From Fluctibacter corallii (GTDB lineage Bacteria > Pseudomonadota > Gammaproteobacteria > Enterobacterales > Alteromonadaceae): 64,000 nt of DNA. The stretch is taken from positions 62,001 to 126,000 of the forward strand of contig NZ_JAOWKX010000008.1 of assembly GCF_025751585.1 (NCBI RefSeq). The letters are read 5' to 3'. Position 1 is the first letter of the stretch; each line of letters starts with the position of its first letter. Below are positions 56,130 to 64,000 of the stretch, in pieces. The notes beneath the pieces were generated by a model. That model was not told the origin of the DNA and did no database searches. It saw only the letters and a list, made by a program, of their open reading frames with translations. A program made the position numbers and the translations under genes.

Positions 56130-57007
56130 TAGTGCGCCCCCTCTATTGTGTCATCTTCGGTCAGACGTCCGTCGGGAAAGTGGATATTCTGTTTTGTAAA
56201 ATCAATCAAATCTGGCACTATCGCAATTTCCTGAGTAGACCAAAATGCAGCCCCCGCAACGGGCATAAGTTGCTTCATACTGTGATGCTCAAATGCTTTT
56301 GCACAACCGTTTGCGGTCGCGGGCGAAACCTGCTCACCTTTTCCGTTTACCTCATAAATAAATAACGGGCAATCATACAGCTCTTCAGGGAGTACCATTG
56401 ACGAGGACTCTAAGCCAGAAATTAACTCATCACGCACAGTGTAACCCGCAACTTCAAGTGAGTCTTGTTGCGTCAATTGTGCACGCAACTGCTTGGCGGT
56501 AACTTTTTCGCCCTCACCTCGCATCATTTCACCCGCTAACTTTAAGCGCAAAAACTGTGTCACAAATAAGCTACCTTTAAATGTTGGATTCCAGTAATGG
56601 AGGCTTTTAATATTCTGCACCGTGCCTGCTTTAGGTTGTTCATTTAAGTAGGCGTTAAGCACTAAAGCGCCGGTACGAAGGCCGATAAAGTGTAACGCAG
56701 TAGATGGATAATCAGCACAAATATGCTCCACTACATCAGACAAGTTTTTCTGCCATATCTGCCAACTCGCATCACTAAAATCACCTTCGCTGTCTCCTGT
56801 GCCTAGGTAATCAAATAGAACACATAGGTCGCCTGAGGAAGCGAGAGCATTGCCCATCAACGCCATCATCTTTCTTGATTTATTCATTTCTTCGGCAAAA
56901 GGCGGTACAAAAATGACAATATTGTTTGGCGTTTTCCCCTCAGGGACAAAGCTTACCGTGTATAAATTTCCAGACGGCAGCGTAATAAAGGCAGGTTGGA
57001 TTGGCAT
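56129..57007 (-). CDS. Alpha/beta hydrolase, exosortase A system-associated hydrolase 2
   Basis: A 292-residue alpha/beta-hydrolase with IVIFVPPFAEEMNKSRKM, FDYLGTGDSEGDFSDASW and an atypical elbow HFIGLRTGAL, in which the canonical GxSxG serine is replaced (GLRTG). Catalysis may therefore need its partner, or be lost. Hydrolase 1 and hydrolase 2 are always paired in exosortase A loci. Upstream on the minus strand lies the beta-helix protein gene. Confidence 0.84.
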   Translation of the reverse strand: MPIQPAFITLPSGNLYTVSFVPEGKTPNNIVIFVPPFAEEMNKSRKMMALMGNALASSGDLCVLFDYLGTGDSEGDFSDASWQIWQKNLSDVVEHICADYPSTALHFIGLRTGALVLNAYLNEQPKAGTVQNIKSLHYWNPTFKGSLFVTQFLRLKLAGEMMRGEGEKVTAKQLRAQLTQQDSLEVAGYTVRDELISGLESSSMVLPEELYDCPLFIYEVNGKGEQVSPATANGCAKAFEHHSMKQLMPVAGAAFWSTQEIAIVPDLIDFTKQNIHFPDGRLTEDDTIEGAH

Positions 57008-57052
57008 GTTTATTACATCACTCAGGCTAACAAAAAAGGTTTACAGGATAGA

Positions 57053-58033
57053 TTAATTTAACAGAGGGAGATTAGGCGCAGCCTCAAGACCTGCACTTTC
57101 GCGAGATTTAAAGACCATATTGCCTGCTTCAAACGCGTCCTGCATATTACCAACAAATATATTTCCCTCTACCACAGGCTTAACACGTTGATGCTTTATA
57201 TTTAACACTTGATTGGCATGACGATCCAGCACAAATATATTATCTTTTATCGTCACACTATTCATATCGTACTTGTAATCCTCAAGCCCATAACCCACAA
57301 GGTTCCAGTTAGATGTTTCAGTTCCTTGTTGCAATACAGACGCGATAATTTCTAGTTTGCCGCCATTTGGCACATCTACAAGACGGCTATCCTTGCCACT
57401 CAAGCTGGCTATAACGCTACGAATAATACGGGTTTCTTTGGCCCGTGATTTCACTTCATGCCCTTCCCCTTTTGACGACAAAAACTGACTGTCTTCAATG
57501 ATCAATGTTCCGCCGCCCACGTAAATGCCATGCGCTCTTCCACCAGCACCGAGGCGCTCAAACCGACTATTTATAATATGCACAATACCAGGCTGCGCTC
57601 CTGTCAAAACGCCTTGCTGGCTATCATGAAAGTAGACATTGTCGAGGATAAGATGCTTTCCCTCCAATCTTACGCAGGCGCCATTTCGGTCACGCACCTG
57701 AATATTGAAGCACTCAATTTGCTTAATTAGCGTGTTTGTACCTTGTATAAGCAACGCGCCTTTGCCTTTGGTAGCTTTACCAAAAATTCTGGTGCCGGGT
57801 TCTCCAATAATCATCACATTGTCTGCTTTTAGAATCGCAGCGTCTTGATAGTCACCCGCACTTATTTTAATGATACTGCCGTCTTTGGCATGAGAAAACG
57901 CCTCTGAAAGTGATGGGTATAGTGTGCCATCTACATTTATTTCTTTCGCCAACACTGGCAATGCAAAGGTGAAAGAAACAAGTAGCACGACAAGCTTTAC
58001 TGCAAGCCTGCCCAGTAGTTTGTAAATTCTCAC
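57053..58033 (-). CDS. Secreted right-handed beta-helix protein
   Basis: About 326 residues from the GTG at 58033, which has AAAGGGG at ideal distance (the ATG at 58057 lacks such a site). The signal peptide is hydrophobic (LVVLLVSFTFALPVLA). The mature part shows parallel beta-helix repeats of the pectate-lyase/NosD type (ILKADNVMIIGEPGTRI, HLILDNVYFHDSQQGV, RAHGIYVGGGTLIIEDSQF). It may bind or process a polysaccharide outside the inner membrane. No catalytic set was identified. Confidence 0.8.
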   Translation of the reverse strand: MRIYKLLGRLAVKLVVLLVSFTFALPVLAKEINVDGTLYPSLSEAFSHAKDGSIIKISAGDYQDAAILKADNVMIIGEPGTRIFGKATKGKGALLIQGTNTLIKQIECFNIQVRDRNGACVRLEGKHLILDNVYFHDSQQGVLTGAQPGIVHIINSRFERLGAGGRAHGIYVGGGTLIIEDSQFLSSKGEGHEVKSRAKETRIIRSVIASLSGKDSRLVDVPNGGKLEIIASVLQQGTETSNWNLVGYGLEDYKYDMNSVTIKDNIFVLDRHANQVLNIKHQRVKPVVEGNIFVGNMQDAFEAGNMVFKSRESAGLEAAPNLPLLN

Positions 58034-58221
58034 ACCATCCCCTTTATTGGCATTCAAAATACAGGTTCATTCTACGACCTTTACGCTGCAATTCAAATAT
58101 TTGATGCGCTTAAGTCAATGTATTGATACCATTTACCTAACTACAAGATACTGAGTCTTGTGTCTTAGGAGCTCCATTCATAGGGGCTTAATTATATGGT
58201 CTTTTCAGGAGTTTCTCATCG

Positions 58222-59352
58222 ATGCCTCCCGCTATCGTCATCGGTCTTTGCACACACGGATTAGCAATCTGTCGCTCTTTGTCAACGTTAAATATCGATG
58301 TTCATGCTGTCGATGCAAACCTATCGCTTCCAGGCGCTAAAACGAAAAAGGCTAAGGTGCATCAGATCGCATCTATCAATGATGAAAACTTAATTTCCAA
58401 CTTAATAACATTTCATCAATCCCAAGGTTTTACAGACAAACCAGTTCTCTTCACAACGAATGATCGCATGGTTGAGGTACTTGCCTCAGGATGGCAAAAG
58501 CTCGCTCCACTCTATACGTTGAGTTGGTCTAAGCATGTTAATTTGGTTGCTAAATTGCAAAGAAAAGATGAGCTTGAGCGAGTGTGTGAACAAACAGGTT
58601 TAAACCATCCTAAGTCTGTGATTATTCCCACAGGCGTATCTCCTCAAAATGCGACGTCTTCTCTAAAAGAGCTGGGCTTTCCACTGATTATCAAGCCAGT
58701 TAAACCAATGTCGTCTTTTAAAGTAAAATTTATAAATAATGAAGACGAAACCATACAGCTAATTAAAGAACACAGCGATGCGCTGCCTTTCATAGCGCAG
58801 CAATGGATTGAAGGCAATGATCAAAGTTTAGTCTTTTGCTCTGGCTATTTCGAACATGGAAAAGCGATTAATCATTTTACTGGCCATAAACTTCTCTCAC
58901 ACCCCCCTACATTGGGACAAGGACTTGTCATGGCTCCTTATAATAACCCAGAGGTCAAACGCCAGACAGAAAAGTTCTTTGAAGGGACAGAATATACAGG
59001 GCCAGCCTCTGTTGAGTTTAAGGTCGCACCAGATGGAAAATTTTGGCTAATTGAGCCCAATATTGGTCGAACAGAATACAGCGTTGCATGTGCTATCTCC
59101 AATGGCGTCGAACTTATACATAGCGAGTATTTCTCTGCTATTGGGCAGCCTGTTGTCTCTCAGCACCAAAAAAACAGCCATGTATGGTTTGACAGTGAAA
59201 AGTCACCTGGGTGTTATTTCAGGATGGCTAAAAAAAGTAAATCGTTAAAAATTGGGAATAAAAAGCCAGTTTTTACTTTCTTTGACTTATCAGACTTACC
59301 CCCATTTTGGGAAAGTACAAAACAAAAAATAGTAAATAAATTAAAGAGGTAA
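58222..59352 (+). CDS. ATP-grasp enzyme (carbamoyl-phosphate synthase/ligase-like)
   Basis: A 376-residue ATP-grasp protein. An N-terminal Rossmann-like part (IVIGLCTHGLAICRSL) precedes the ATP-grasp core with FPLIIKPVKPMS (lysine, about residue 162), EGNDQSLVFC and the metal-binding FWLIEPNIGRTEYS. Family members ligate a carboxylate to an amine. The stop overlaps the start of the GNAT-fold gene by one base, so the two are coupled and may modify the same surface sugar or peptide. Substrate unknown. Confidence 0.83.
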   Translation: MPPAIVIGLCTHGLAICRSLSTLNIDVHAVDANLSLPGAKTKKAKVHQIASINDENLISNLITFHQSQGFTDKPVLFTTNDRMVEVLASGWQKLAPLYTLSWSKHVNLVAKLQRKDELERVCEQTGLNHPKSVIIPTGVSPQNATSSLKELGFPLIIKPVKPMSSFKVKFINNEDETIQLIKEHSDALPFIAQQWIEGNDQSLVFCSGYFEHGKAINHFTGHKLLSHPPTLGQGLVMAPYNNPEVKRQTEKFFEGTEYTGPASVEFKVAPDGKFWLIEPNIGRTEYSVACAISNGVELIHSEYFSAIGQPVVSQHQKNSHVWFDSEKSPGCYFRMAKKSKSLKIGNKKPVFTFFDLSDLPPFWESTKQKIVNKLKR

Positions 59353-60422
59353 TGGTTAACATGTATAGGACAGAAAGGATTTCTGACATTGCAACATTTC
59401 AAACGAAACTAACTAAATTGCATATTACTTGCCCAAAAAGAAACGTTTTTCTAGGAGTGGCATGGCAATCGAATTTTATTGAAAATATCGTGTCAAAAGA
59501 TAACTATAAATTCGTTGCAATTGCGCTATACAATGGTGACAGGCTTGTCGCTTTAGCTCCTTTTAAGCATGAAGCTGTGAAAGTTAAACCAACTACTCTT
59601 TATTCCCTATCCAACTACTATTCCCCCATTTACGACATCTTGTTTGATCAAGCCGCCATAACTCGCACCGATGCGTTTAAACAAATATTGAAATCTGAGT
59701 CCTCATTCTTTAGCCAATTCGATACTATAAACCTGCAACCACTATGCGAAAAAATTGCCGACGACCTATTGGTAGCCTGTCATCACTCTCATTTTCGTGC
59801 GAAACAGTATGATAAAACTGAAAACTGGACAATCACACTTGATTCGCAAGCTCCTGTCCAAAGCCATTTTTCATCCAAGATTAACAATACGGTTCGCCGC
59901 AAATCTAAAAAGCTAAGTAACACTGCATCATGTGAATACAAAATTTTCACTAAAACTGATCATACTCTTGATAAGGCTATTTCTGATTACGACACCGTGT
60001 ATAAAGCAAGTTGGAAGAAAAACGAACCCTACCCTGAATTCATTGATAACTTCTTGAAAATAGCCGCAGGCGAAGGCTGGCTTAGAATGGGGATATTATA
60101 TGTAAACGGACTCCCAGCAGCTGCTCAGGTGTGGTTTGTTGAAGGGAATGAAGCGTACATATTCAAGCTCGCATACGACCCCAAATATAAAACATTTTCA
60201 GTTGGCACCCTGCTAACAGCACATTTGTTTGAGCATGTATTTAATGAGGGAGTGACCGTAGTAGACTTTTTGACAGGTGATGATTCATATAAAAAAGATT
60301 GGATGAAAGATGTGTCCCACATGTCAGGATTACATTTAGCTAACAGACGTACTGTTTACGGACAAATTGAAATACTAAAATCTCGATTAGCTTCATTAAT
60401 TAAGCAATGGCGAGCCGGTTAA
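59352..60422 (+). CDS. GNAT-fold acyltransferase, CelD/BcsL (FemAB-like) family
   Basis: A 356-residue protein (or 353 from the ATG at 59361, which has GAGG at better spacing). The C-terminal half contains FSSKINNTVRRKSKKLS, WLRMGILYVNGLPAAAQVWF and VVDFLTGDDSYKKDWM, the signature of Acetyltransf_6/CelD-like proteins common in exopolysaccharide and exosortase loci. It probably transfers an acyl or aminoacyl group to the surface polymer. A FemAB-type XrtA protein is an alternative name. Confidence 0.82.
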   Translation: MVNMYRTERISDIATFQTKLTKLHITCPKRNVFLGVAWQSNFIENIVSKDNYKFVAIALYNGDRLVALAPFKHEAVKVKPTTLYSLSNYYSPIYDILFDQAAITRTDAFKQILKSESSFFSQFDTINLQPLCEKIADDLLVACHHSHFRAKQYDKTENWTITLDSQAPVQSHFSSKINNTVRRKSKKLSNTASCEYKIFTKTDHTLDKAISDYDTVYKASWKKNEPYPEFIDNFLKIAAGEGWLRMGILYVNGLPAAAQVWFVEGNEAYIFKLAYDPKYKTFSVGTLLTAHLFEHVFNEGVTVVDFLTGDDSYKKDWMKDVSHMSGLHLANRRTVYGQIEILKSRLASLIKQWRAG

Positions 60423-60476
60423 CCTGTTTTAGTTAACCATGTTTCTACAAGGCTAAGTTAAATAGGTTTAAACTCT

Positions 60477-60507
60477 GACGCCTTAAACAATTATGTTAAT
60501 AGGCGTC
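60477..60507. terminator. Possible hairpin terminator between convergent genes
   Basis: The inverted repeat GACGCC/GGCGTC (60477-60482 with 60502-60507) lies between the GNAT-fold gene and the convergent TPR gene. The loop is long (19 bases) and there is no clear T-run, so this is weak. Confidence 0.35.
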
Positions 60508-60541
60508 ATTATGAATAATGATTGGCGACGATAAATTTAAA

Positions 60542-61258
60542 TTACCACGCCCCAGCCTCTATAAGACGTTGCTTTAGCCCAGGAAGGTTGTAACCCATCT
60601 CATATGCCTGAATTGCATACTCTTTTGCTTTATCTAATTTATTAAGTTCTAGATAGGCAAGCCCTAAATGGTAACTCATTTCAGAAGATTTTGGGCTAAC
60701 GTTTTTCATTCCTTCTTCGAGAATATCGATCACCTTTTGATATTCTCCCTGGCGACTAAATAAAATACCTTTAATCACGTAACCACCAGAGTACCTAGGA
60801 TGTGTGCTAATGGTAGAAGACGCCATCTTATGGGCTTCTTCTACATTGCCCATCTTATAGAACACGTTTGCTAATCTCACACCTATCAAGCCGTATAAAT
60901 AGTGCTCTCTTGGCATTCTCGCATAGGTAAAGAAATACTCATATTTGGCTTGTTGCAATTTTCCACGGCTTTCCTCATGAATACCAGCACAGTAGTGGTG
61001 CAAAGCATACCACGCTTCATTTCCCACTTTATCACGCCACATTTTTACGGACTCCATAGACACTCGGTCCCGAAAAGGGCTTGATGATCCAGCTCCAGAT
61101 ACTACGTACCTCGCTTTACATAAAGGATTCCATACCAGCCACTCTGCCTCGGTGGGCGTGAAATCCAAAGCATGTGTGGGTGCGGCAATCAATGCGATAA
61201 CAGCAGCACCAATCCAATGAGATAAACTATGTATTTTCGGTAGGTGAAACTTTCTCAC
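60542..61258 (-). CDS. Secreted TPR-repeat protein
   Basis: About 238 residues. The GTG at 61258 is chosen because AGGAG lies seven bases upstream and it follows the deacetylase stop by one base; a TTG at 61273 is also open. A signal peptide (HWIGAAVIALIAAPTHA) precedes tetratricopeptide-like helices (about residues 75-230; MSYHLGLAYLELNKLDKAKEY is the clearest). It is periplasmic by prediction and the last gene after the Asn-synthase-like and deacetylase genes. Probably a scaffold for polymer assembly. Confidence 0.78.
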   Translation of the reverse strand: MRKFHLPKIHSLSHWIGAAVIALIAAPTHALDFTPTEAEWLVWNPLCKARYVVSGAGSSSPFRDRVSMESVKMWRDKVGNEAWYALHHYCAGIHEESRGKLQQAKYEYFFTYARMPREHYLYGLIGVRLANVFYKMGNVEEAHKMASSTISTHPRYSGGYVIKGILFSRQGEYQKVIDILEEGMKNVSPKSSEMSYHLGLAYLELNKLDKAKEYAIQAYEMGYNLPGLKQRLIEAGAW

Positions 61259-61259
61259 A

Positions 61260-62219
61260 TTATACTCCTGCAATATTCCTTAACAGCCTAAGGTGGAACT
61301 TTAATGGGCTAAGATCCCAAGGCGTAAATCGATTTAACTGTAACTTATCGGTATCAGATGTCGAGACGCCCCAATCTGTCGACACCGCAATATCGAACCC
61401 TAAACGATTTACAACTTTAACTGCAACATCATCATAGTCAACACCACGCTTCCCGTTTGGATAAGCGAAGCTGACCACGGGTTGCCCAAGTAATTGCTCA
61501 AGCTTGTTTTTACTGTCAGATATTTGCTGTTCTTGCTCATCTTCAGAATGAGATTTTAAAATGGGATGCATAACCGTATGCGCACCAATTTCAACCCCTT
61601 TATCAGACAAGGCCTTTATTTGCTCGAACGTCATCATCTTACATGGGTACTCTTGCGCATGATTGTCATCATATATGGCTTGAACCAGCGCGTAGCGTTC
61701 TTCGATATGCTTGTATTTCAGCAGGTTAATTACGCGCTGGATAACCGTTTTACGCTCTTCTACCCCCCCAAGTGCAACACTGGGTAACCCCAATGCCCGT
61801 AAATCTATTCTATCTCGCTGTTTATCTGCGATGAGATCGATAATACGATCATTCCACATGTTTTCCTGATGTTCGCAAAAATGCGTTGCGACAAATACGG
61901 TCGCAGGAATATCGTACTCATCAAGAATTGGCTGAGCGACAACCAAATTATCCAGATACCCATCATCAAACGTCACGCAGACTGCATTGGCTGGTAACGT
62001 ACCCGCTTGCAAGTGTTTAACGGCAGCTTGAAGTGATAGCGGCGTGAAATACCGACGAAGTAACGCCATTTGCCAGCGAAAAGTTTCTGCATCGGGTTCA
62101 CCATCTCGAATCGGATCAGGAGACTCAAGCACTTGATGATAAATCAATATACTGAGTTTTTGCGATGAAATAGCACTTCCTACCAAAGAAGCGGATGAAT
62201 GCAAAAAGCGATTAAGCAT
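61260..62219 (-). CDS. Polysaccharide deacetylase (NodB-like, carbohydrate esterase 4)
   Basis: A 319-residue deacetylase. The NodB motifs are seen: VTFDDGYLDN (about residue 93), the metal histidines in IGAHTVMHP, and FAYPNGKRGVDYDD. The N-terminus SILIYHQVL is typical. It removes acetyl groups from N-acetylated polysaccharides. It overlaps the Asn-synthase-like gene by 8 bases. XrtA-associated deacetylases of this size are usual in PEP-CTERM loci. Confidence 0.9.
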   Translation of the reverse strand: MLNRFLHSSASLVGSAISSQKLSILIYHQVLESPDPIRDGEPDAETFRWQMALLRRYFTPLSLQAAVKHLQAGTLPANAVCVTFDDGYLDNLVVAQPILDEYDIPATVFVATHFCEHQENMWNDRIIDLIADKQRDRIDLRALGLPSVALGGVEERKTVIQRVINLLKYKHIEERYALVQAIYDDNHAQEYPCKMMTFEQIKALSDKGVEIGAHTVMHPILKSHSEDEQEQQISDSKNKLEQLLGQPVVSFAYPNGKRGVDYDDVAVKVVNRLGFDIAVSTDWGVSTSDTDKLQLNRFTPWDLSPLKFHLRLLRNIAGV

Positions 62220-63903
62220 GTTCAGACAACCAAAGTTCCAAAATAACCATAATCCAAATCAATTCACCATAATATCCTGCATGCACGTTATTATGCGCTT
62301 CAAGCGCTTGCTCAATCAATGAATCCTTAACAATACCACGGGCTTTAAACTTTTCGAGTGCTGTGGTGGCAATGTCTTTCAACGCTGCGTTTTCTTTCAA
62401 CCAAACACCAAACGGCAACCCAAATCCATGCTTACTCTTATTTAATGTTTCGTCAGCCAAAAAGCCTTCGCAAGCTTTTTTATAAAAATCTCTCAGCTCA
62501 GTACCGGGAAGTTTGGTATCGGCTGGCACAGAACAACTAAATTCAACCAACTCTTTTTCAAGCATTGGATAAGCGACATCAATGCCAGCCAACTCACACA
62601 TTTTTGATACTTTGACCAGATCGTTATCCGCCAGTGTAAACTTCCAATCGAGGAACAGCATTTTATCAACAATGTGCTCCCCATTACATTGCTCGTACCT
62701 TTCAACTTGCATCGCTTCGGGAAGACTATCATCAACGTTGTTGAGAAACTCATGCGTAAACATGTTTTCTGCACCGAATTGATTGATGAAGTTATAGGTT
62801 TCTAATCGCTGCGGTAGCGGAATCTCAGCTTGTCTGACGTAACTTTGTCCTTTCTTAACAACGGATAACGATGACACACCTGGAAGTGAAAGTGCTGATT
62901 TCAGCGGTGTCCGCAATGCACTCGGAATTTTATAATAATGTTCGAAAACCTTTTGCTTGGCGTAGCGTTCATTTCCTGCGAATAGTTCATCTCCACCATC
63001 ACCAGCCAATAACTTGGTCACCCCATTTTCTTTGGCAAAAATTGCGCAAAAATAGGCTGCCATTGCAGACGAATTTCCGAAAGGTTCATCAAAGTATTGT
63101 GCAACTTCTACGAATTTTTTAGCTGCATCTTCTGGCTCCAAATAAAACGTGCGATGCTCTGTTGAGAAGTGTTTCGCCGTGATTTGGGCATACTCTGTTT
63201 CATCATAGGCCTCGGCTTTAAACCCTATCGAGAACGTTTTCGCGGGTTTTGCATGCTTAGCCAACATTCCTGCTACGGTTGAGCTGTCTAGACCTCCACT
63301 CAAAAACGCTCCTACATTCTCAGTTAACTCACGTTTAACGCCATCATCAATATGCGTTAAGCAGTCTTTATGGGCAGCAGAATCTGTCACTTGACTGGCA
63401 AAGTGAGGATTGAAAAGTAAGACATCTTCTATCCCCCCCTGTTTTGACACCGTAATACAGTGCCCCGGTGAAATTTTGAAGCACTCGGCGTATATGGTGC
63501 CAGGTGCTGGGATGCAATGAAAATAGAAGTAGTTATAAATGGCTTGCTTCGATACAGTCAACGTAAGAGACGGGGTTACTTTAAATGGCTTTAGAGAATC
63601 TGAAAGCCAAGTCTGCCCATTTTGTTGAGTATAAAATAATGGCATTGACCCCATGTGGTCAGAAAATACATACGTAGAACCTGACTCTACATCAGCGACA
63701 ATCAAGGCAAAAAAGCCACTTAATTTAGCGTAAAACGAAGATAGACTATCACGAGTTAAAAACGAATGACTCAGGGATTCAAATGATGCTTCAGTTTTGT
63801 CTACGAACACATTGCCTTTCCAAGCAATTGCCAATTTGTCGTCCTTATCTATCTGAAACGATGACGAAAGGATAATCGCATTATCCAGTAACTTATTCTC
63901 CAT
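62212..63903 (-). CDS. Asparagine synthase-like amidotransferase lacking the glutaminase cysteine
   Basis: A 563-residue protein with an N-terminal Ntn-like domain (about residues 1-180; DHMGSMPLFYTQQNG) and a C-terminal asparagine-synthetase ATP domain with the PP-loop FLSGGLDSSTVAGML (about residue 198), TFSIGFKAEAYDETEYA and AGDGGDELFAG. The N-terminus reads MENKLLDN, so the catalytic Cys2 of glutamine-dependent enzymes is absent; ammonia or another amine may be the nucleophile, as in lasso cyclases and beta-lactam synthetases. It heads the deacetylase-TPR operon. The CDS is complete within the window. Confidence 0.87.
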   Translation of the reverse strand: MENKLLDNAIILSSSFQIDKDDKLAIAWKGNVFVDKTEASFESLSHSFLTRDSLSSFYAKLSGFFALIVADVESGSTYVFSDHMGSMPLFYTQQNGQTWLSDSLKPFKVTPSLTLTVSKQAIYNYFYFHCIPAPGTIYAECFKISPGHCITVSKQGGIEDVLLFNPHFASQVTDSAAHKDCLTHIDDGVKRELTENVGAFLSGGLDSSTVAGMLAKHAKPAKTFSIGFKAEAYDETEYAQITAKHFSTEHRTFYLEPEDAAKKFVEVAQYFDEPFGNSSAMAAYFCAIFAKENGVTKLLAGDGGDELFAGNERYAKQKVFEHYYKIPSALRTPLKSALSLPGVSSLSVVKKGQSYVRQAEIPLPQRLETYNFINQFGAENMFTHEFLNNVDDSLPEAMQVERYEQCNGEHIVDKMLFLDWKFTLADNDLVKVSKMCELAGIDVAYPMLEKELVEFSCSVPADTKLPGTELRDFYKKACEGFLADETLNKSKHGFGLPFGVWLKENAALKDIATTALEKFKARGIVKDSLIEQALEAHNNVHAGYYGELIWIMVILELWLSEHA

Positions 63904-64000
63904 TTTTCATCCCAATATCTTATTAATCTCTAAGTATTATTTGTTCGTGTTCATTTAACGAATAGCAAAAATCGCTATGGCTTTTTCCTAGCGGCTTCTA

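Overview
The window looks like chromosomal DNA of a marine gammaproteobacterium of the Alteromonadales type (Alteromonas/Glaciecola/Aestuariibacter-like). This is inferred from gene content, moderate GC, prfB-lysS linkage, a class II DAHP synthase, a pqiABC operon, an ArsJ arsenate cassette and a large exosortase-A/PEP-CTERM locus. No rRNA, tRNA, CRISPR array or insertion sequence was recognised.

Bases 1-29800 are mostly housekeeping and stress genes. They hold a TetR regulator cut by the left edge, a glutathione S-transferase, SOS-regulated yebG with a near-perfect LexA box, an S9 peptidase, a lone flagellin and class II DAHP synthase. Next come a BtuCD-like ABC transporter with a low-molecular-weight phosphatase, peptidase E, and the arsR-gapdh-arsJ organoarsenate efflux operon. 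The biotin genes follow as bioB-F-C-D divergent from bioA around a BirA operator, then asnS, pqiABC with a diguanylate cyclase, an NPP1-type secreted protein, prfB (programmed +1 frameshift)-lysS and an FMN reductase.

Bases 29800-64000 form an accessory cell-surface region dominated by the exosortase A (XrtA)/PEP-CTERM system. It contains two nucleotide-sugar pathways (a UDP-sugar 4-epimerase with a TviB-like dehydrogenase, and wecB/wecC). It also has an HPr-rel-A cassette (HprK-like kinase, PqqD-like protein, nucleotidyltransferase) behind a Tat-signal protein, a secreted serine protease, a patatin, the exosortase-associated N-acyltransferase and a VAO-type FAD oxidoreductase. Further right are four paralogous PEP-CTERM proteins, the TPR lipoprotein PrsT, the ACP/acyl-CoA ligase/PLP decarboxylase/two-hydrolase module, a beta-helix protein, an ATP-grasp enzyme, a GNAT-fold acyltransferase, a polysaccharide deacetylase and an asparagine-synthase-like enzyme. 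The exosortase, the main glycosyltransferases and the PrsK/PrsR regulators are not in the window and may lie beyond the right edge or elsewhere.

The most interesting signal is regulatory. All four PEP-CTERM genes and the Tat-protein/HPr-rel-A operon have a sigma-54 type -24/-12 promoter, and 51-86 bases upstream of each lies a shared 17-base element (consensus TGTCAGWATTTTTTACA). This looks like the enhancer site of a common sigma-54 activator, probably a PrsR-type regulator. It ties the poorly understood HPr-rel-A system to the PEP-CTERM regulon.
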